In this document: positions 1-8,176 of the stretch, piece after piece
Layout: the number at the start of each line of letters is the position of its first letter
Numbering within the stretch: position 1 is the first letter of the stretch
NCBI GenBank assembly: GCA_016296775.1
Contig: JAEDIE010000024.1
Coordinates: forward strand, 1-21,349
Length of the DNA: 21,349 nucleotides
Direction of reading: 5' to 3'
From: Bacilli bacterium
Lineage (GTDB): Bacteria; Bacillota_I; Bacilli_A; RFN20; CAG-826
Made by a program: the position numbers and the translations under genes
Notes under the pieces: generated by a model
The model's input: the letters and a program-made list of their open reading frames with translations, nothing else
Database searches by the model: none
What the model was told of the DNA's origin: nothing

Positions 1-113
1 ATTTTAGCCATTTAAGAGCAAGAGTTTTTCTTTCTTTTAGAAATATGACCCCGGAGAAAAACGAAGATTTTTAAAAAAATTTCACCCCGCAAAAAAATGA
101 TGAACCAAAATTT
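1..113. other. Left-edge stretch, no gene supported
   Basis: No open reading frame of useful length crosses this stretch. One + strand frame reads only four codons from the window edge before a TAA at 13-15, so the very end of an upstream + strand gene could be here, but nothing identifies it. The terminator that follows on the + strand fits a plus-strand transcript arriving from outside the window. Confidence 0.3.
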
Positions 114-143
114 CTCTTCATTAATTTGAAGAGTTTTTATTTT
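114..143 (+). terminator. Rho-independent terminator for a + strand transcript from the left
   Basis: CTCTTCA (114-120) and TGAAGAG (127-133) form a 7-bp stem around a 6-nt loop, followed by TTTTTATTTT. It would end a transcript coming from the left edge and faces the minus-strand terminator at 151-178. Confidence 0.6.
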
Positions 144-146
144 GCT

Positions 147-178
147 TCAAAAAAATAGTGCGGATTTCGCACTATTTT
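147..178 (-). terminator. Terminator of the 722-residue lipoprotein gene
   Basis: AAAATAGTGCG (152-162) pairs with CGCACTATTTT (168-178) around a 5-nt loop. On the minus strand the hairpin ends in a run of T just downstream of the stop codon at 184-186. Confidence 0.8.
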
Positions 179-183
179 AGATA

Positions 184-2352
184 TTAAACTTTATAAATGT
201 GAATAAATTCAAATGAATCCTCATCATTAATAAAATCTATTTTTATATCATCTTTTATTAATGTATTGGTTGGATTCTCTTTAAATCCTAAACTAAGCAA
301 TAGTTCTTTATATTTATTTGAATAGTCATAATCAACTTTTTCAATAAAACAAATAATGAAGTAGTAAGGTTCTCCATCATAATCGTTGTACCATCCATCA
401 AAGGTATTATTAGCTAAGAATGTTTCATCATGAAGATAAGGAATAGAGTAAGCAAACTCATTTCCAAAAGCCTCAACTAATCCTGAAATAATGACATCAC
501 TACTATATTTAGACCAATTATAAACTTCTTCTTTTCCTTCTAATTTTTTAATTTCCTCTTCGATATTATTCAATAATATTTCATCTAATGTTTGGTTACT
601 ATAATCAAAACTAACTTGTTCTAATCCACCATAATAAGATAAATTAAGTGAGGAAATAGTATTGTTTTCAATATTGAATTCAACACTTGAAGGATCAACA
701 GTTAATGGATTATCAATAAAAGCTAAAGAAGATCCAATATCAATAATATCTCCATAAGGTTTAATCTTATTTTCTTTTAAATACAAGACTTCACTAGAAA
801 GATTAAAGTTAATAATTTCTTTAAAAGAAGTATTATTTAACGTAGAAATTGAAGTAACTTTGTTAGAATTATCATATGAAAAAGAGTACATTTTATCGTT
901 TTTTAAATAATAACCTTGTCCATTTTTTTCTAAAACAAATTTTTCTCCATCATTAACAAGTGGTTGCTTTAAATAGAAGTTATTTCCTTTAATAAATTCA
1001 ATTTTCCTATTGCTTTCCCAAGCATTGTCTTCTTCTATTGCTTTAAAGATACTATCATTAGAAGATAATTTATTTAAATATTCTTTAATTAAAGAATCAT
1101 TTTCACTAGGAACTTTCTTTATAGCTTCATCAATTTTATTAGGAGTATCCAATACTTTGGTATTAATCCAACGATAGAAATATTGTCCAGTAAGTTTATC
1201 TTGCATAATAGAAGTGAAGAAATCAAATTGGACAATCTTATTGTTTTCTTCAATGACTTTAATATCTTGAATCTTCCAATTATTAATTTGAGGATCTTGA
1301 GTTATTGAGTAACAAAGTTCAGTAGCGTTACTTCCTAAATAAGTATAAAATTCATCATTAGTATATATTTTAGCAAACTTATTTAATTCAAAACCTTCTT
1401 TATTTACAAAATTAAAATCACTATATGTTTTTGTAGTATCTTTAGAAACAATGTTATTTGTTCCATCTACTCCAACAATTTTTAAAGTTTCTTTATCATC
1501 TTGAACTTCAAATGTTAATGATGTAGTACTATTTTCTGTATCGGTATCGCTAATTCTAATGTATTTATCATAAATATCTAAAGAAGTTGTCTTTTGTAAA
1601 ATAGCCATATTATCATCTAATATAAAATCATATATAGCTGATTTAAAAGAGACATTAGAAAACAAATTAGAAGCTTTATTTTCTAAATTTTGAGTAGGAA
1701 TTTCATATGTTTTTAAGAAATTATCAACTACATCAAGCTTAGAAGAATTAATATTAGTTACTAAAATTGAACCAGCATCAGGAATATAATAAACTTCTTC
1801 AATTGGATCAAAAGCAACAAGATTTACAACTAAATCTTTATTGTTATCTAAGTAAGTATAAAGAAGTTTAATATTAGTAAAATCTAGTTGATTGCTAAAA
1901 GCTTCAACTATTTTTTTATCTTCTATTACATAACAATTTTCATCTTTTCCTTCTTTTAAAGAATCGATAGTAATAGTGGTATTAACAAGTTTATTGTTAT
2001 TAAGAGACGTTTGTTCTTGAAGAGTATGTTCTTCATTGAAAGATTGGCCTTTTAATACAAATTTATTGTCAGTAATTTTAAAATCATAAGCATATTTAGT
2101 TTCGTTAAAAGTATTTAAAAGGATAGATCCATTATTTAAATACCCTATATATGAATAATTATTTGTTATAACATCTGAATAATTAACATCATTTAATGTG
2201 TATGTTAAAGTATAATTTCCTTTTTTTAATGAATTGAATTTTTGTACAATAATTTCAGCATCAGATTTAGTATTTGGTTTACAAGATGCTAGAGTAGCAA
2301 ATGAAGTACAAAGAGCAAGAGCTAATAAATAAGTAATCGTTTTTCTTTTCAT
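184..2352 (-). CDS. Large surface lipoprotein of unknown function (722 aa)
   Basis: The N-terminus is basic, then hydrophobic, and ends in the lipobox LASC with Cys24 as the lipidated residue, so the protein should be exported and anchored to the outer face of the membrane. The ATG is supported by GGAGG at 2360-2364 and a nearby promoter. The mature part is rich in Asn, Lys, Ser and aromatic residues and looks beta-rich. The last roughly 110 residues, with acidic and aromatic stretches and a final beta-like tail, resemble a C-terminal module I have seen in uncharacterised Firmicutes lipoproteins. No enzyme motif or named domain is evident. It is probably monocistronic, because a terminator and a promoter separate it from the upstream lipoprotein gene. 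Function unknown. Confidence 0.85.
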   Translation of the reverse strand: MKRKTITYLLALALCTSFATLASCKPNTKSDAEIIVQKFNSLKKGNYTLTYTLNDVNYSDVITNNYSYIGYLNNGSILLNTFNETKYAYDFKITDNKFVLKGQSFNEEHTLQEQTSLNNNKLVNTTITIDSLKEGKDENCYVIEDKKIVEAFSNQLDFTNIKLLYTYLDNNKDLVVNLVAFDPIEEVYYIPDAGSILVTNINSSKLDVVDNFLKTYEIPTQNLENKASNLFSNVSFKSAIYDFILDDNMAILQKTTSLDIYDKYIRISDTDTENSTTSLTFEVQDDKETLKIVGVDGTNNIVSKDTTKTYSDFNFVNKEGFELNKFAKIYTNDEFYTYLGSNATELCYSITQDPQINNWKIQDIKVIEENNKIVQFDFFTSIMQDKLTGQYFYRWINTKVLDTPNKIDEAIKKVPSENDSLIKEYLNKLSSNDSIFKAIEEDNAWESNRKIEFIKGNNFYLKQPLVNDGEKFVLEKNGQGYYLKNDKMYSFSYDNSNKVTSISTLNNTSFKEIINFNLSSEVLYLKENKIKPYGDIIDIGSSLAFIDNPLTVDPSSVEFNIENNTISSLNLSYYGGLEQVSFDYSNQTLDEILLNNIEEEIKKLEGKEEVYNWSKYSSDVIISGLVEAFGNEFAYSIPYLHDETFLANNTFDGWYNDYDGEPYYFIICFIEKVDYDYSNKYKELLLSLGFKENPTNTLIKDDIKIDFINDEDSFEFIHIYKV

Positions 2353-2373
2353 ATCTTTACCTCCAATTACTAT

Positions 2374-2401
2374 ATTATAGTAAACTAAATTATATATTCA
2401 A
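2374..2401 (-). promoter_or_regulatory. Promoter of the 722-residue lipoprotein gene
   Basis: On the minus strand, TTGAAT (2396-2401) and a perfect TATAAT (2374-2379) are separated by 16 bp. Predicted transcription start is near 2367, giving a leader of about 15 nt that just holds the GGAGG ribosome binding site. Confidence 0.6.
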
Positions 2402-2420
2402 TATAAGTGCTTATACATTA

Positions 2421-2460
2421 TATTTTAAAAAATAGTAAGGAAAACATATGGATTTTAAAA
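2421..2460 (-). repeat. Dispersed intergenic element, copy A
   Basis: Read on the minus strand: T/A-run, then CATATG, then TTTTCC, then a short C/T-rich patch, then TTTTTTAAAA. The same order occurs at 9783-9824 (+) and 18821-18865 (-). This copy overlaps the downstream edge of the terminator of the 2496-3044 gene. Confidence 0.55.
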
Positions 2461-2480
2461 GGCCTGATCAACAGGCCTTT
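2458..2480 (-). terminator. Terminator of the 182-residue lipoprotein gene
   Basis: AAAGGCCTG (2458-2466) and CAGGCCTTT (2472-2480) form a perfect 9-bp stem with a 5-nt loop. It lies 15 nt beyond the stop of the minus-strand gene. The T-tail on the minus strand is short (TTTTAAAAT). Confidence 0.7.
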
Positions 2481-2495
2481 AATTATTATCTTTAA

Positions 2496-3044
2496 TTATT
2501 TTTTGAAAACGTAAGTATAATTTTTTGTTTCAGTCGATTTAAGTGCTCCGCTTACTAGAAGACCACCTAATGAATAGGAAATAGAGTAGTCAACTTTGCT
2601 AACATATTTTGTCATTGCACCATATTCATTATAGTAAATATGAAGTGTACTGGTTCCTTTACATGTAACATTTTCAAAACTAGATTCGGCCATAATTTCT
2701 TGGTCTTTTAATGTATAATGAATTTCAAATTTTTTACCATCAATTTTATATTTGAATTTTTCATTTTCACTTAAAGTATTTTCAGTAACAATTTCATAAA
2801 TAGTAACTTTTTCGTCTTTTGTTTCAGTTGTTCCAACTGGTCCTGCTGCTTCTAAAACACCTTCAGCTTTTTCTACTACAGATTTTCTAGATAATGTACA
2901 ACTTTCAATTGCATCATATGCTGCTTTTTTTGAATATGTTTCGTTAACAAATGTTTTTGCTTCTTCATAATTAACGGATTTAGCACAACCAGTCAACATT
3001 AAAACACTTGCTGTTGCTGCTAATAAAATTCTAGATTTTTTCAT
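2496..3044 (-). CDS. Small lipoprotein of unknown function (182 aa)
   Basis: A short basic and hydrophobic signal peptide ends in LTGC with Cys20 as the lipidation site. The ATG is preceded by GGAGG at 3051-3055 on the minus strand. The mature part is about 160 residues, mostly alternating polar and hydrophobic residues that suggest beta strands, without Cys or recognisable catalytic motifs. I do not recognise a family. It has its own promoter (3071-3099) and terminator (2458-2480), so it is probably transcribed alone and divergently from the channel gene at 3157. Confidence 0.85.
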   Translation of the reverse strand: MKKSRILLAATASVLMLTGCAKSVNYEEAKTFVNETYSKKAAYDAIESCTLSRKSVVEKAEGVLEAAGPVGTTETKDEKVTIYEIVTENTLSENEKFKYKIDGKKFEIHYTLKDQEIMAESSFENVTCKGTSTLHIYYNEYGAMTKYVSKVDYSISYSLGGLLVSGALKSTETKNYTYVFKK

Positions 3045-3070
3045 ATATAACCTCCAAATTGTATATTTTT

Positions 3071-3099
3071 AATATACTATAATTTATTTTAATTAACAA
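3071..3099 (-). promoter_or_regulatory. Promoter of the 182-residue lipoprotein gene
   Basis: Minus strand TTGTTA (3094-3099), 17-bp spacer, TATATT (3071-3076). The spacing is ideal and the predicted start lies just upstream of the ribosome binding site. Confidence 0.5.
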
Positions 3100-3118
3100 T
3101 TACTACATAGACTAACTA

Positions 3119-3148
3119 TTGAATAAATTAAAAGAAGATATATATAAT
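3119..3148 (+). promoter_or_regulatory. Promoter of the FNT-family channel gene; likely leaderless
   Basis: TTGAAT (3119-3124), 18-bp spacer, TATAAT (3143-3148). Only 8 nt separate the -10 box from the ATG at 3157, so transcription should begin at or within 2 nt of the start codon. No Shine-Dalgarno sequence lies between. Confidence 0.6.
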
Positions 3149-3156
3149 TAATTTGT

Positions 3157-3819
3157 ATGAGATACTTTAAAGTTTTATTATTAGGTTTTATGGCTGGTTT
3201 AATGATTGCTTTTGGTGGATTAACAAACGTAACATTAATTAGTAAAGATCTAGCAATAGTTGGTAATTTATTATTCGTTTTAGGTTTATTAGGAATATGT
3301 TTCTTTTCTTTTTATTTATATACTGGGAAAATCGGATATGTTTTTAGTAAAAAACCTATGTATTTATTAGATCTTTTATTAATGTATATAGGTAATTTCT
3401 TAGGTTCAATTAGTGTGGGTTATTTAATTAGATGTACTAGTTTATTTTCTTCTTTAGAAGCTAGTATTGAAACAATTGTTTCATCTAAAGTAAATATTCA
3501 AGGAAATAACATCTATTCATTATTAATTTTAAGTGTTTTATGCGGAATACTAGTCTTTTTATCAGTTGAATTATATAAAAGAGATATTCATCCATTATTT
3601 AAAGTGGTAGGTATATTTTTATTTATATCTTGTTTTGTAATTTGTGGATTTGAACATTGCATCGCTAATATGTTTTATTTTGCTTTAGCAAATAGCTATT
3701 TACTTTCTCCAGTAGGATCATTTTTAAATCTATTAATTGTAACTTTAGGTAATTCTTTAGGAGCAATAATTATTTATTTTGTTTTCTATTTAATAGATTA
3801 TAAAAAGAAAAATAATTAG
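3157..3819 (+). CDS. Formate/nitrite transporter (FNT) family channel, compact
   Basis: A polytopic membrane protein of 220 residues with about six hydrophobic segments. The family signature GFEHCIANM is at residues 164-172, with His167 matching the central pore histidine of FocA/NirC channels, and the first helix has the Gly-rich pattern typical of FNT. A second conserved Gly-Asn-Ser-Leu-Gly patch lies near the C-terminus. FNT channels form pentamers that pass formate, nitrite, hydrosulfide or lactate/proton. The substrate cannot be read from sequence here. FNT proteins usually have about 260-280 residues, so loops and termini are short. The start is the ATG 8 nt after a TATAAT box, with no ribosome binding site. 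Neighbouring genes give no metabolic hint. Confidence 0.85.
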   Translation: MRYFKVLLLGFMAGLMIAFGGLTNVTLISKDLAIVGNLLFVLGLLGICFFSFYLYTGKIGYVFSKKPMYLLDLLLMYIGNFLGSISVGYLIRCTSLFSSLEASIETIVSSKVNIQGNNIYSLLILSVLCGILVFLSVELYKRDIHPLFKVVGIFLFISCFVICGFEHCIANMFYFALANSYLLSPVGSFLNLLIVTLGNSLGAIIIYFVFYLIDYKKKNN

Positions 3820-3843
3820 GATATAATATAAAATTTGCAATAT

Positions 3844-3870
3844 AAAAAGGAAGCACTATGCTTCCTTTTT
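3844..3870. terminator. Bidirectional terminator between convergent genes
   Basis: AAAAAGGAAGCA (3844-3855) and TGCTTCCTTTTT (3859-3870) form a 12-bp stem with A-runs on one side and T-runs on the other. It serves the channel gene on the + strand and the BIG2 lipoprotein operon on the - strand. Confidence 0.85.
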
Positions 3871-3880
3871 GTTTAACTAA

Positions 3881-6800
3881 TTAAGCTTGTTTAGTGAATG
3901 GAAGAGCGTCGAAGTATTCGCCTTCATCTTCTGTAGCTTCGTAGATATATCCAATAACATCAACTTGACTAATATCATCTAAGCCACCCCACCATGTCAT
4001 ACTCCAAGCAATATCAATTTCTTGTTCAACACTTACATCATCTGTAAAGCAAATTTCAAATAAATGAGAAGGTGAATTTGAAGCATATTCTCCTGAATAT
4101 GAAGCGACTTTATAATCAAGATAACCATTATCTTCAACAGTCCAACCAATTACAAGTGTTTCTTTTCCAGCAACAATTGTACCCTTATTCCATGTTGTTG
4201 TTCCAATTTTAATCTTATCAGTTGTAAATGTAGCAGTGTAACCTTTTGCTTCGTTTTTCCATGTACCTGTCATTTGTGAGACGCTGAATGGTCCTCCTGG
4301 CATAACGACGATCTTATTAACTGAACATGGAGTTTGTCCACTCTTATAAACAGAACTATAAATATTCATAGTAACTTCAACACCTGTTGAAGGAACATCG
4401 TAATTATAAGCATCTGATTTAGCTACGATATGGAGAATTTCTTTTGCTGAATCATAAGTAACAGTAAAGAATCTATTATCACTTAATTCGATTCTATCAG
4501 TAATTGTATTATCACTTCCTGAAGGTGATGTTTGGAACTTGAAGTCAAGTGATTCACCTTGATAGACAATAACTTTATGAGCAGTTTCAACTCTATTTCC
4601 GTTTACTCCTGTACAATTGAAGAACCAATAGAATGGTTCAATTCCTGCTATGACATCGACAGTTACATCATAAAGAACTGAGTTAGTAGTGTGGTTTCCA
4701 AATGTTAAGGTTGAACTACCAAATCCTACAGCTTCGTATTCTCCAAGAGAATTATTTCTTGAAGCAATAACTTTTGTATCACTACTTGCAACAACACCAT
4801 ATTGCCAATAATCAAGAGCTTCTTCTTCTTTATATTCAAATGTTACAAAGCTTCTATCAATTGCGATAATATCGCCTTTTTTAATAACGTTCTTGCTATC
4901 ATCAGTATTAACTGTTTTATTGTTAACTCTTAATGAAGTAATGTTTTTAATGAAATATTTATCATAATCAAATGAAGGAGCAGTGGTTAATGTTTCATTA
5001 TATTCATAACTCCAAGCGATATCTTTAGTAATAGTTCCTTTAGTTTGACCACCAATTAAGAATTTATCATTGCTAAAGTCATAAGCATCGCTCTTGAATG
5101 ATTCAATAGTGTATTTACCACTTAACATTCTTCCTTTAGCATCAAATGTAATTGATAAATCGTATTCATAATGAACATTATTTGAAGCATTTGAAGAATC
5201 AACATAAGTCTTATATGAATCGACAGTAGTAGTGAATCCACCACTAATATTACTAACACTACTAACTTCTAAGCTAGCAAATTTTAAGCTGTCTTCAATT
5301 GTAAAACTTGCTCTATATGCTTCATAGAAGTCAAGTTCTAATGAGTAATAGTCATGACTATACATATTAGCGAAGAATTCAGCATCTTCTCTTGTATATG
5401 AATAGCGTGAACTATTTGCTGGGAATTCATTAGCAGTTTCATAAATGTTATAAAGTCCGCTATATTTAGCGCTTCTTTGATCGTTATCAATATCGTGATC
5501 GGTTGTTTGATAATTTGAAGTTTCAACATAAGTATCAACAACTCTTAATTTATTGCCTTCAATAGCTTTATAAACATCTCCAACATGTACTGGATTTCCA
5601 TCTGTTCCAGTAGATAATGTTTGAACAGAAGCAATACTGACATTATCAGCATATTTATTCCATACGTAATCTTCGTTTGTTTTTGAATTTCTGTATGTAA
5701 CTTTAGAAACATTTTCTGGATATGTAGAGATTGTTGAAGCTCCAGAATCAAACAATGTTTCTAATTGATTACCAGTTTGAGGAAGAGTGACAACTTGATC
5801 TCTTCTAACATAGCATCTCTTTGTTGTTGGGTTGTAATAGAAGATATAGCTATATCCTCCATCAAGTTTAAATTGTTCTGAACCTGAAGGCTCAATATGA
5901 GCAAAACATTCTCTAAAATCAAATGCATATTGATCTGTTGAAGGATCTCTATACTTTAAAGCTTTAGCTTCGCCGTCAACATTAACATAGAATGTTAAGT
6001 GACTATCTGTTTCAAGAGTAATTGGATCGGATTCATAAATCCCTTCTGAATTTGGAACAAGTGGGAATGTTGCATCACCTCCAACACTTACTTCAGCATC
6101 GCCAATCATAATTGAAGCTTCAACTAAAACTGATTCTGAAGGCATTGTGAATGTGTAGCAATCATTAATTTTGTTTTTAACCGTTCCATTTACTCTTACT
6201 TCAGTAATTTCAATAGAAGAAGAGGTTGCGTTTACTGTAAATGAAACAGTTTCACCAGCTTTTGCGCTTGTTGGACCATCAAATATGACTCCGCTTTGTT
6301 TTTTATAACTAATTGAATAAACATCTTCTGGAGGAGTAACTTCACTTGCTTCAACTTTAACAGTAAATGTTGCGCTGTTAAAACCTTGTTTTGAAGCGGT
6401 AATAGTGGCGCTTCCTTCAGATCTACCACTTACTAAACCAGCTTGAGAAACTAAAGCTACGTTAGGATCTGAACTAGTCCATTTAGCATCATTAACATCG
6501 TTTCCATTTGAATCTCTTAATTTTAATGTTAATGTTTCTCCTTGTTTAATAGTGGAGTTTTCAGCATCGTTAATAATAATTAAGTTTGGTAATGTAACAT
6601 CTTTAACTGTAATTGTTAATGTTGCTGCAATATAGCCAGGTTTTGTACAAGTAATAGTGGTACTTCCAGCTGAAATTGTAGTTAAATCACCTAAAGCTGA
6701 ATCGATAATAGCAACTTTTTTATCGCTACTTGTCCAAGTAACACCATCAAGATTAACTCCGCCTGCTCTAGCAACAAGAACAGTAGTTTGGCCAACGTCT

Positions 6801-6937
6801 AATTCTGATGGACCAATAATACTAATATTGGTATCTATAATTTCGTTTTTATCTTCTTCACAACTTGTTACAACACCAATTGCCCCAAATGTAAGAGCTA
6901 AACACAAGCCTGTTAATAAAATTTTCTTTTTTTTCAT
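3881..6937 (-). CDS. Very large Ig-like (BIG2) surface lipoprotein (1018 aa)
   Basis: The signal peptide ends in VTSC (lipidated Cys26). Residues about 36-112 and 117-196 are two tandem bacterial Ig-like group 2 domains, each with the typical WTSSD...V pattern and a Gly-rich turn followed by an ATxT-type last strand. Residues about 207-278 form another beta module ending in a TMPSESV-type motif, as in Listeria/Bacteroides-type repeats. The remaining roughly 740 residues are beta-rich, with many Tyr, Ser and Asp residues, and contain no catalytic signature I recognise. Such proteins are usually adhesins or ligand binders on the cell surface. The gene is second in an operon: its ribosome binding site (AGGAG, 6946-6950) lies in the 15-nt gap after the upstream stop codon. 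Confidence 0.85.
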   Translation of the reverse strand: MKKKKILLTGLCLALTFGAIGVVTSCEEDKNEIIDTNISIIGPSELDVGQTTVLVARAGGVNLDGVTWTSSDKKVAIIDSALGDLTTISAGSTTITCTKPGYIAATLTITVKDVTLPNLIIINDAENSTIKQGETLTLKLRDSNGNDVNDAKWTSSDPNVALVSQAGLVSGRSEGSATITASKQGFNSATFTVKVEASEVTPPEDVYSISYKKQSGVIFDGPTSAKAGETVSFTVNATSSSIEITEVRVNGTVKNKINDCYTFTMPSESVLVEASIMIGDAEVSVGGDATFPLVPNSEGIYESDPITLETDSHLTFYVNVDGEAKALKYRDPSTDQYAFDFRECFAHIEPSGSEQFKLDGGYSYIFYYNPTTKRCYVRRDQVVTLPQTGNQLETLFDSGASTISTYPENVSKVTYRNSKTNEDYVWNKYADNVSIASVQTLSTGTDGNPVHVGDVYKAIEGNKLRVVDTYVETSNYQTTDHDIDNDQRSAKYSGLYNIYETANEFPANSSRYSYTREDAEFFANMYSHDYYSLELDFYEAYRASFTIEDSLKFASLEVSSVSNISGGFTTTVDSYKTYVDSSNASNNVHYEYDLSITFDAKGRMLSGKYTIESFKSDAYDFSNDKFLIGGQTKGTITKDIAWSYEYNETLTTAPSFDYDKYFIKNITSLRVNNKTVNTDDSKNVIKKGDIIAIDRSFVTFEYKEEEALDYWQYGVVASSDTKVIASRNNSLGEYEAVGFGSSTLTFGNHTTNSVLYDVTVDVIAGIEPFYWFFNCTGVNGNRVETAHKVIVYQGESLDFKFQTSPSGSDNTITDRIELSDNRFFTVTYDSAKEILHIVAKSDAYNYDVPSTGVEVTMNIYSSVYKSGQTPCSVNKIVVMPGGPFSVSQMTGTWKNEAKGYTATFTTDKIKIGTTTWNKGTIVAGKETLVIGWTVEDNGYLDYKVASYSGEYASNSPSHLFEICFTDDVSVEQEIDIAWSMTWWGGLDDISQVDVIGYIYEATEDEGEYFDALPFTKQA

Positions 6938-6952
6938 ATTGATAGTCTCCTT

Positions 6953-7996
6953 TTAATTTGATTTTGGGAAAAAGAAGTCAATTAGAATATTTGTTGAATA
7001 TAATCTAAGGACATCTTTTGTTTCAGAAACGTCTAAATATTGCAATGTATATGGGAATTGAATTGCAGATTGGAAATTTAATATTTGATATCTAAATGTT
7101 TCATCATATCCTGTATAATTCCCGTTTCCATCAGAAACCATTCCGTATTGAACATATGAAATTTCAAATGTGTTTTGTCCAACATTTCCTAATTCGCCGC
7201 TATTTCCATATAAAATACCTGAACTATTTGTTGGGAAAGATATTTTCATAGCAACATCATCTCCGCCATGAATATTACCGCTATCCCATCCCCATCCTTG
7301 GAAATAGTCTGTTCTTGTTAAGAATTCTCTAACTTCTTCATCAGATTCCATTTTCTTAACAACATTAATGGTGTATTCGACCATTTTATTTAATGCACAA
7401 TCATAAATACTGATATTTGATTGACCAACATTTTGAGTATAAAGATAATAATTTCCGTTTTCTTCAATTGTTGTAATAACATCTTCATTAGAAGAAAGAA
7501 CAGTCAATGTTTGATCTGTTTGGTTTGGTACCTTAACACCTATTTGATATTTACGATGTTTTGCTAAATTTCTTTCACTAAGAACGACATCTTCTAAAGC
7601 ATATTGAAGAGTTGCTTTTGAATGAACATAACTTAATTCTTGAGCAACTTTTGGGCTTTCAGTTACTGTTAAATTTACTTTATATAAAGAATTATTTTTA
7701 GCATCATTTACTTCGATAATTGTTGTACCAACTTTATTAGCAATAATGTCACCATTACTTAAGGTATATGCGACTTCTTTATTTGAACTTGATACACTGT
7801 ATGCTAAATCTTCGTTAATGCTTTTTCCGTTTGTTTCTAAAATTGTAGCAATGTTAACACCATCATCTGTAAATAAATTGTATGAGTAAGTATCAGTGTT
7901 ATTTTTTGATTCACAGCTTGTAGTAGTGAAAGCAAATGAAGAGACTAATAACACAGAACTTAGTAGTACAATGTTTTTAATTTTTTTACTATTCAA
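6953..7996 (-). CDS. BIG2-like lipoprotein, first gene of operon, TTG start (347 aa)
   Basis: The start codon is TTG (7994-7996), chosen because a strong GGAGGG (8005-8010) lies 8 nt upstream and the reading gives a proper signal peptide ending in TTSC (lipidated Cys28). Residues about 50-115 look like an Ig-like BIG2 domain (a VSSSNKEVAY pattern followed by a Gly-Thr-Thr-Ile turn). A second, weaker Ig-like repeat follows at about 130-215. The C-terminal 130 residues hold several Trp/Gly-rich turns and are unrecognised. It is co-transcribed with the 1018-residue lipoprotein, 15 nt downstream. Shared domain type suggests both act together at the cell surface; the ligand is unknown. Confidence 0.8.
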   Translation of the reverse strand: MNSKKIKNIVLLSSVLLVSSFAFTTTSCESKNNTDTYSYNLFTDDGVNIATILETNGKSINEDLAYSVSSSNKEVAYTLSNGDIIANKVGTTIIEVNDAKNNSLYKVNLTVTESPKVAQELSYVHSKATLQYALEDVVLSERNLAKHRKYQIGVKVPNQTDQTLTVLSSNEDVITTIEENGNYYLYTQNVGQSNISIYDCALNKMVEYTINVVKKMESDEEVREFLTRTDYFQGWGWDSGNIHGGDDVAMKISFPTNSSGILYGNSGELGNVGQNTFEISYVQYGMVSDGNGNYTGYDETFRYQILNFQSAIQFPYTLQYLDVSETKDVLRLYSTNILIDFFFPKSN

Positions 7997-8039
7997 TTTG
8001 TATTCCCTCCTTATCGTTTGTAAATAATATTTTATAAAT

Positions 8040-8045
8040 ATTATA
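8040..8045 (-). promoter_or_regulatory. Candidate -10 box of the BIG2 lipoprotein operon
   Basis: A perfect TATAAT on the minus strand lies about 30 nt before the GGAGGG ribosome binding site. No good -35 box is seen, and the region is so AT-rich that chance -10 matches are expected. Confidence 0.35.
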
Positions 8046-8075
8046 TTAAAAGTAATATGAACTAAAATTAATGGA

Positions 8076-8097
8076 ATTTTAATATTAATATTAAAAT
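8076..8097. promoter_or_regulatory. Perfect 22-bp palindrome between divergent lipoprotein genes
   Basis: An 11-bp arm (ATTTTAATATT) is followed immediately by its exact reverse complement with no spacer. It sits midway between the two divergent promoters, so it could be a shared operator. It consists only of A and T, so chance is a real alternative. Confidence 0.35.
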
Positions 8098-8143
8098 GGT
8101 ATTAAGATTTAATAAAAATTAAGTAAAGTTTATATATTATATA

Positions 8144-8149
8144 TATAAT
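8144..8149 (+). promoter_or_regulatory. Candidate -10 box of the 524-residue lipoprotein gene
   Basis: TATAAT lies 13 nt upstream of the AAAGGAGG ribosome binding site. A possible -35 (TTAAGT, 8119-8124) is 19 bp upstream and weak. Confidence 0.45.
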
Positions 8150-8176
8150 TTATCGATACGAAAAGGAGGCTTCGAT

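Noticed and set aside
2448..2495. A 15-codon + strand frame starting at the ATG in dispersed element copy A, preceded by an AGG
   Set aside because: It runs through the terminator hairpin, and the corresponding frames at the other two copies are not conserved (one stops after three codons).
6657..6956. A 99-codon + strand frame antisense to the BIG2 lipoprotein
   Set aside because: It is opposite well-defined BIG2 domains with a clear lipobox and ribosome binding site, and its own product has no signal peptide or family.
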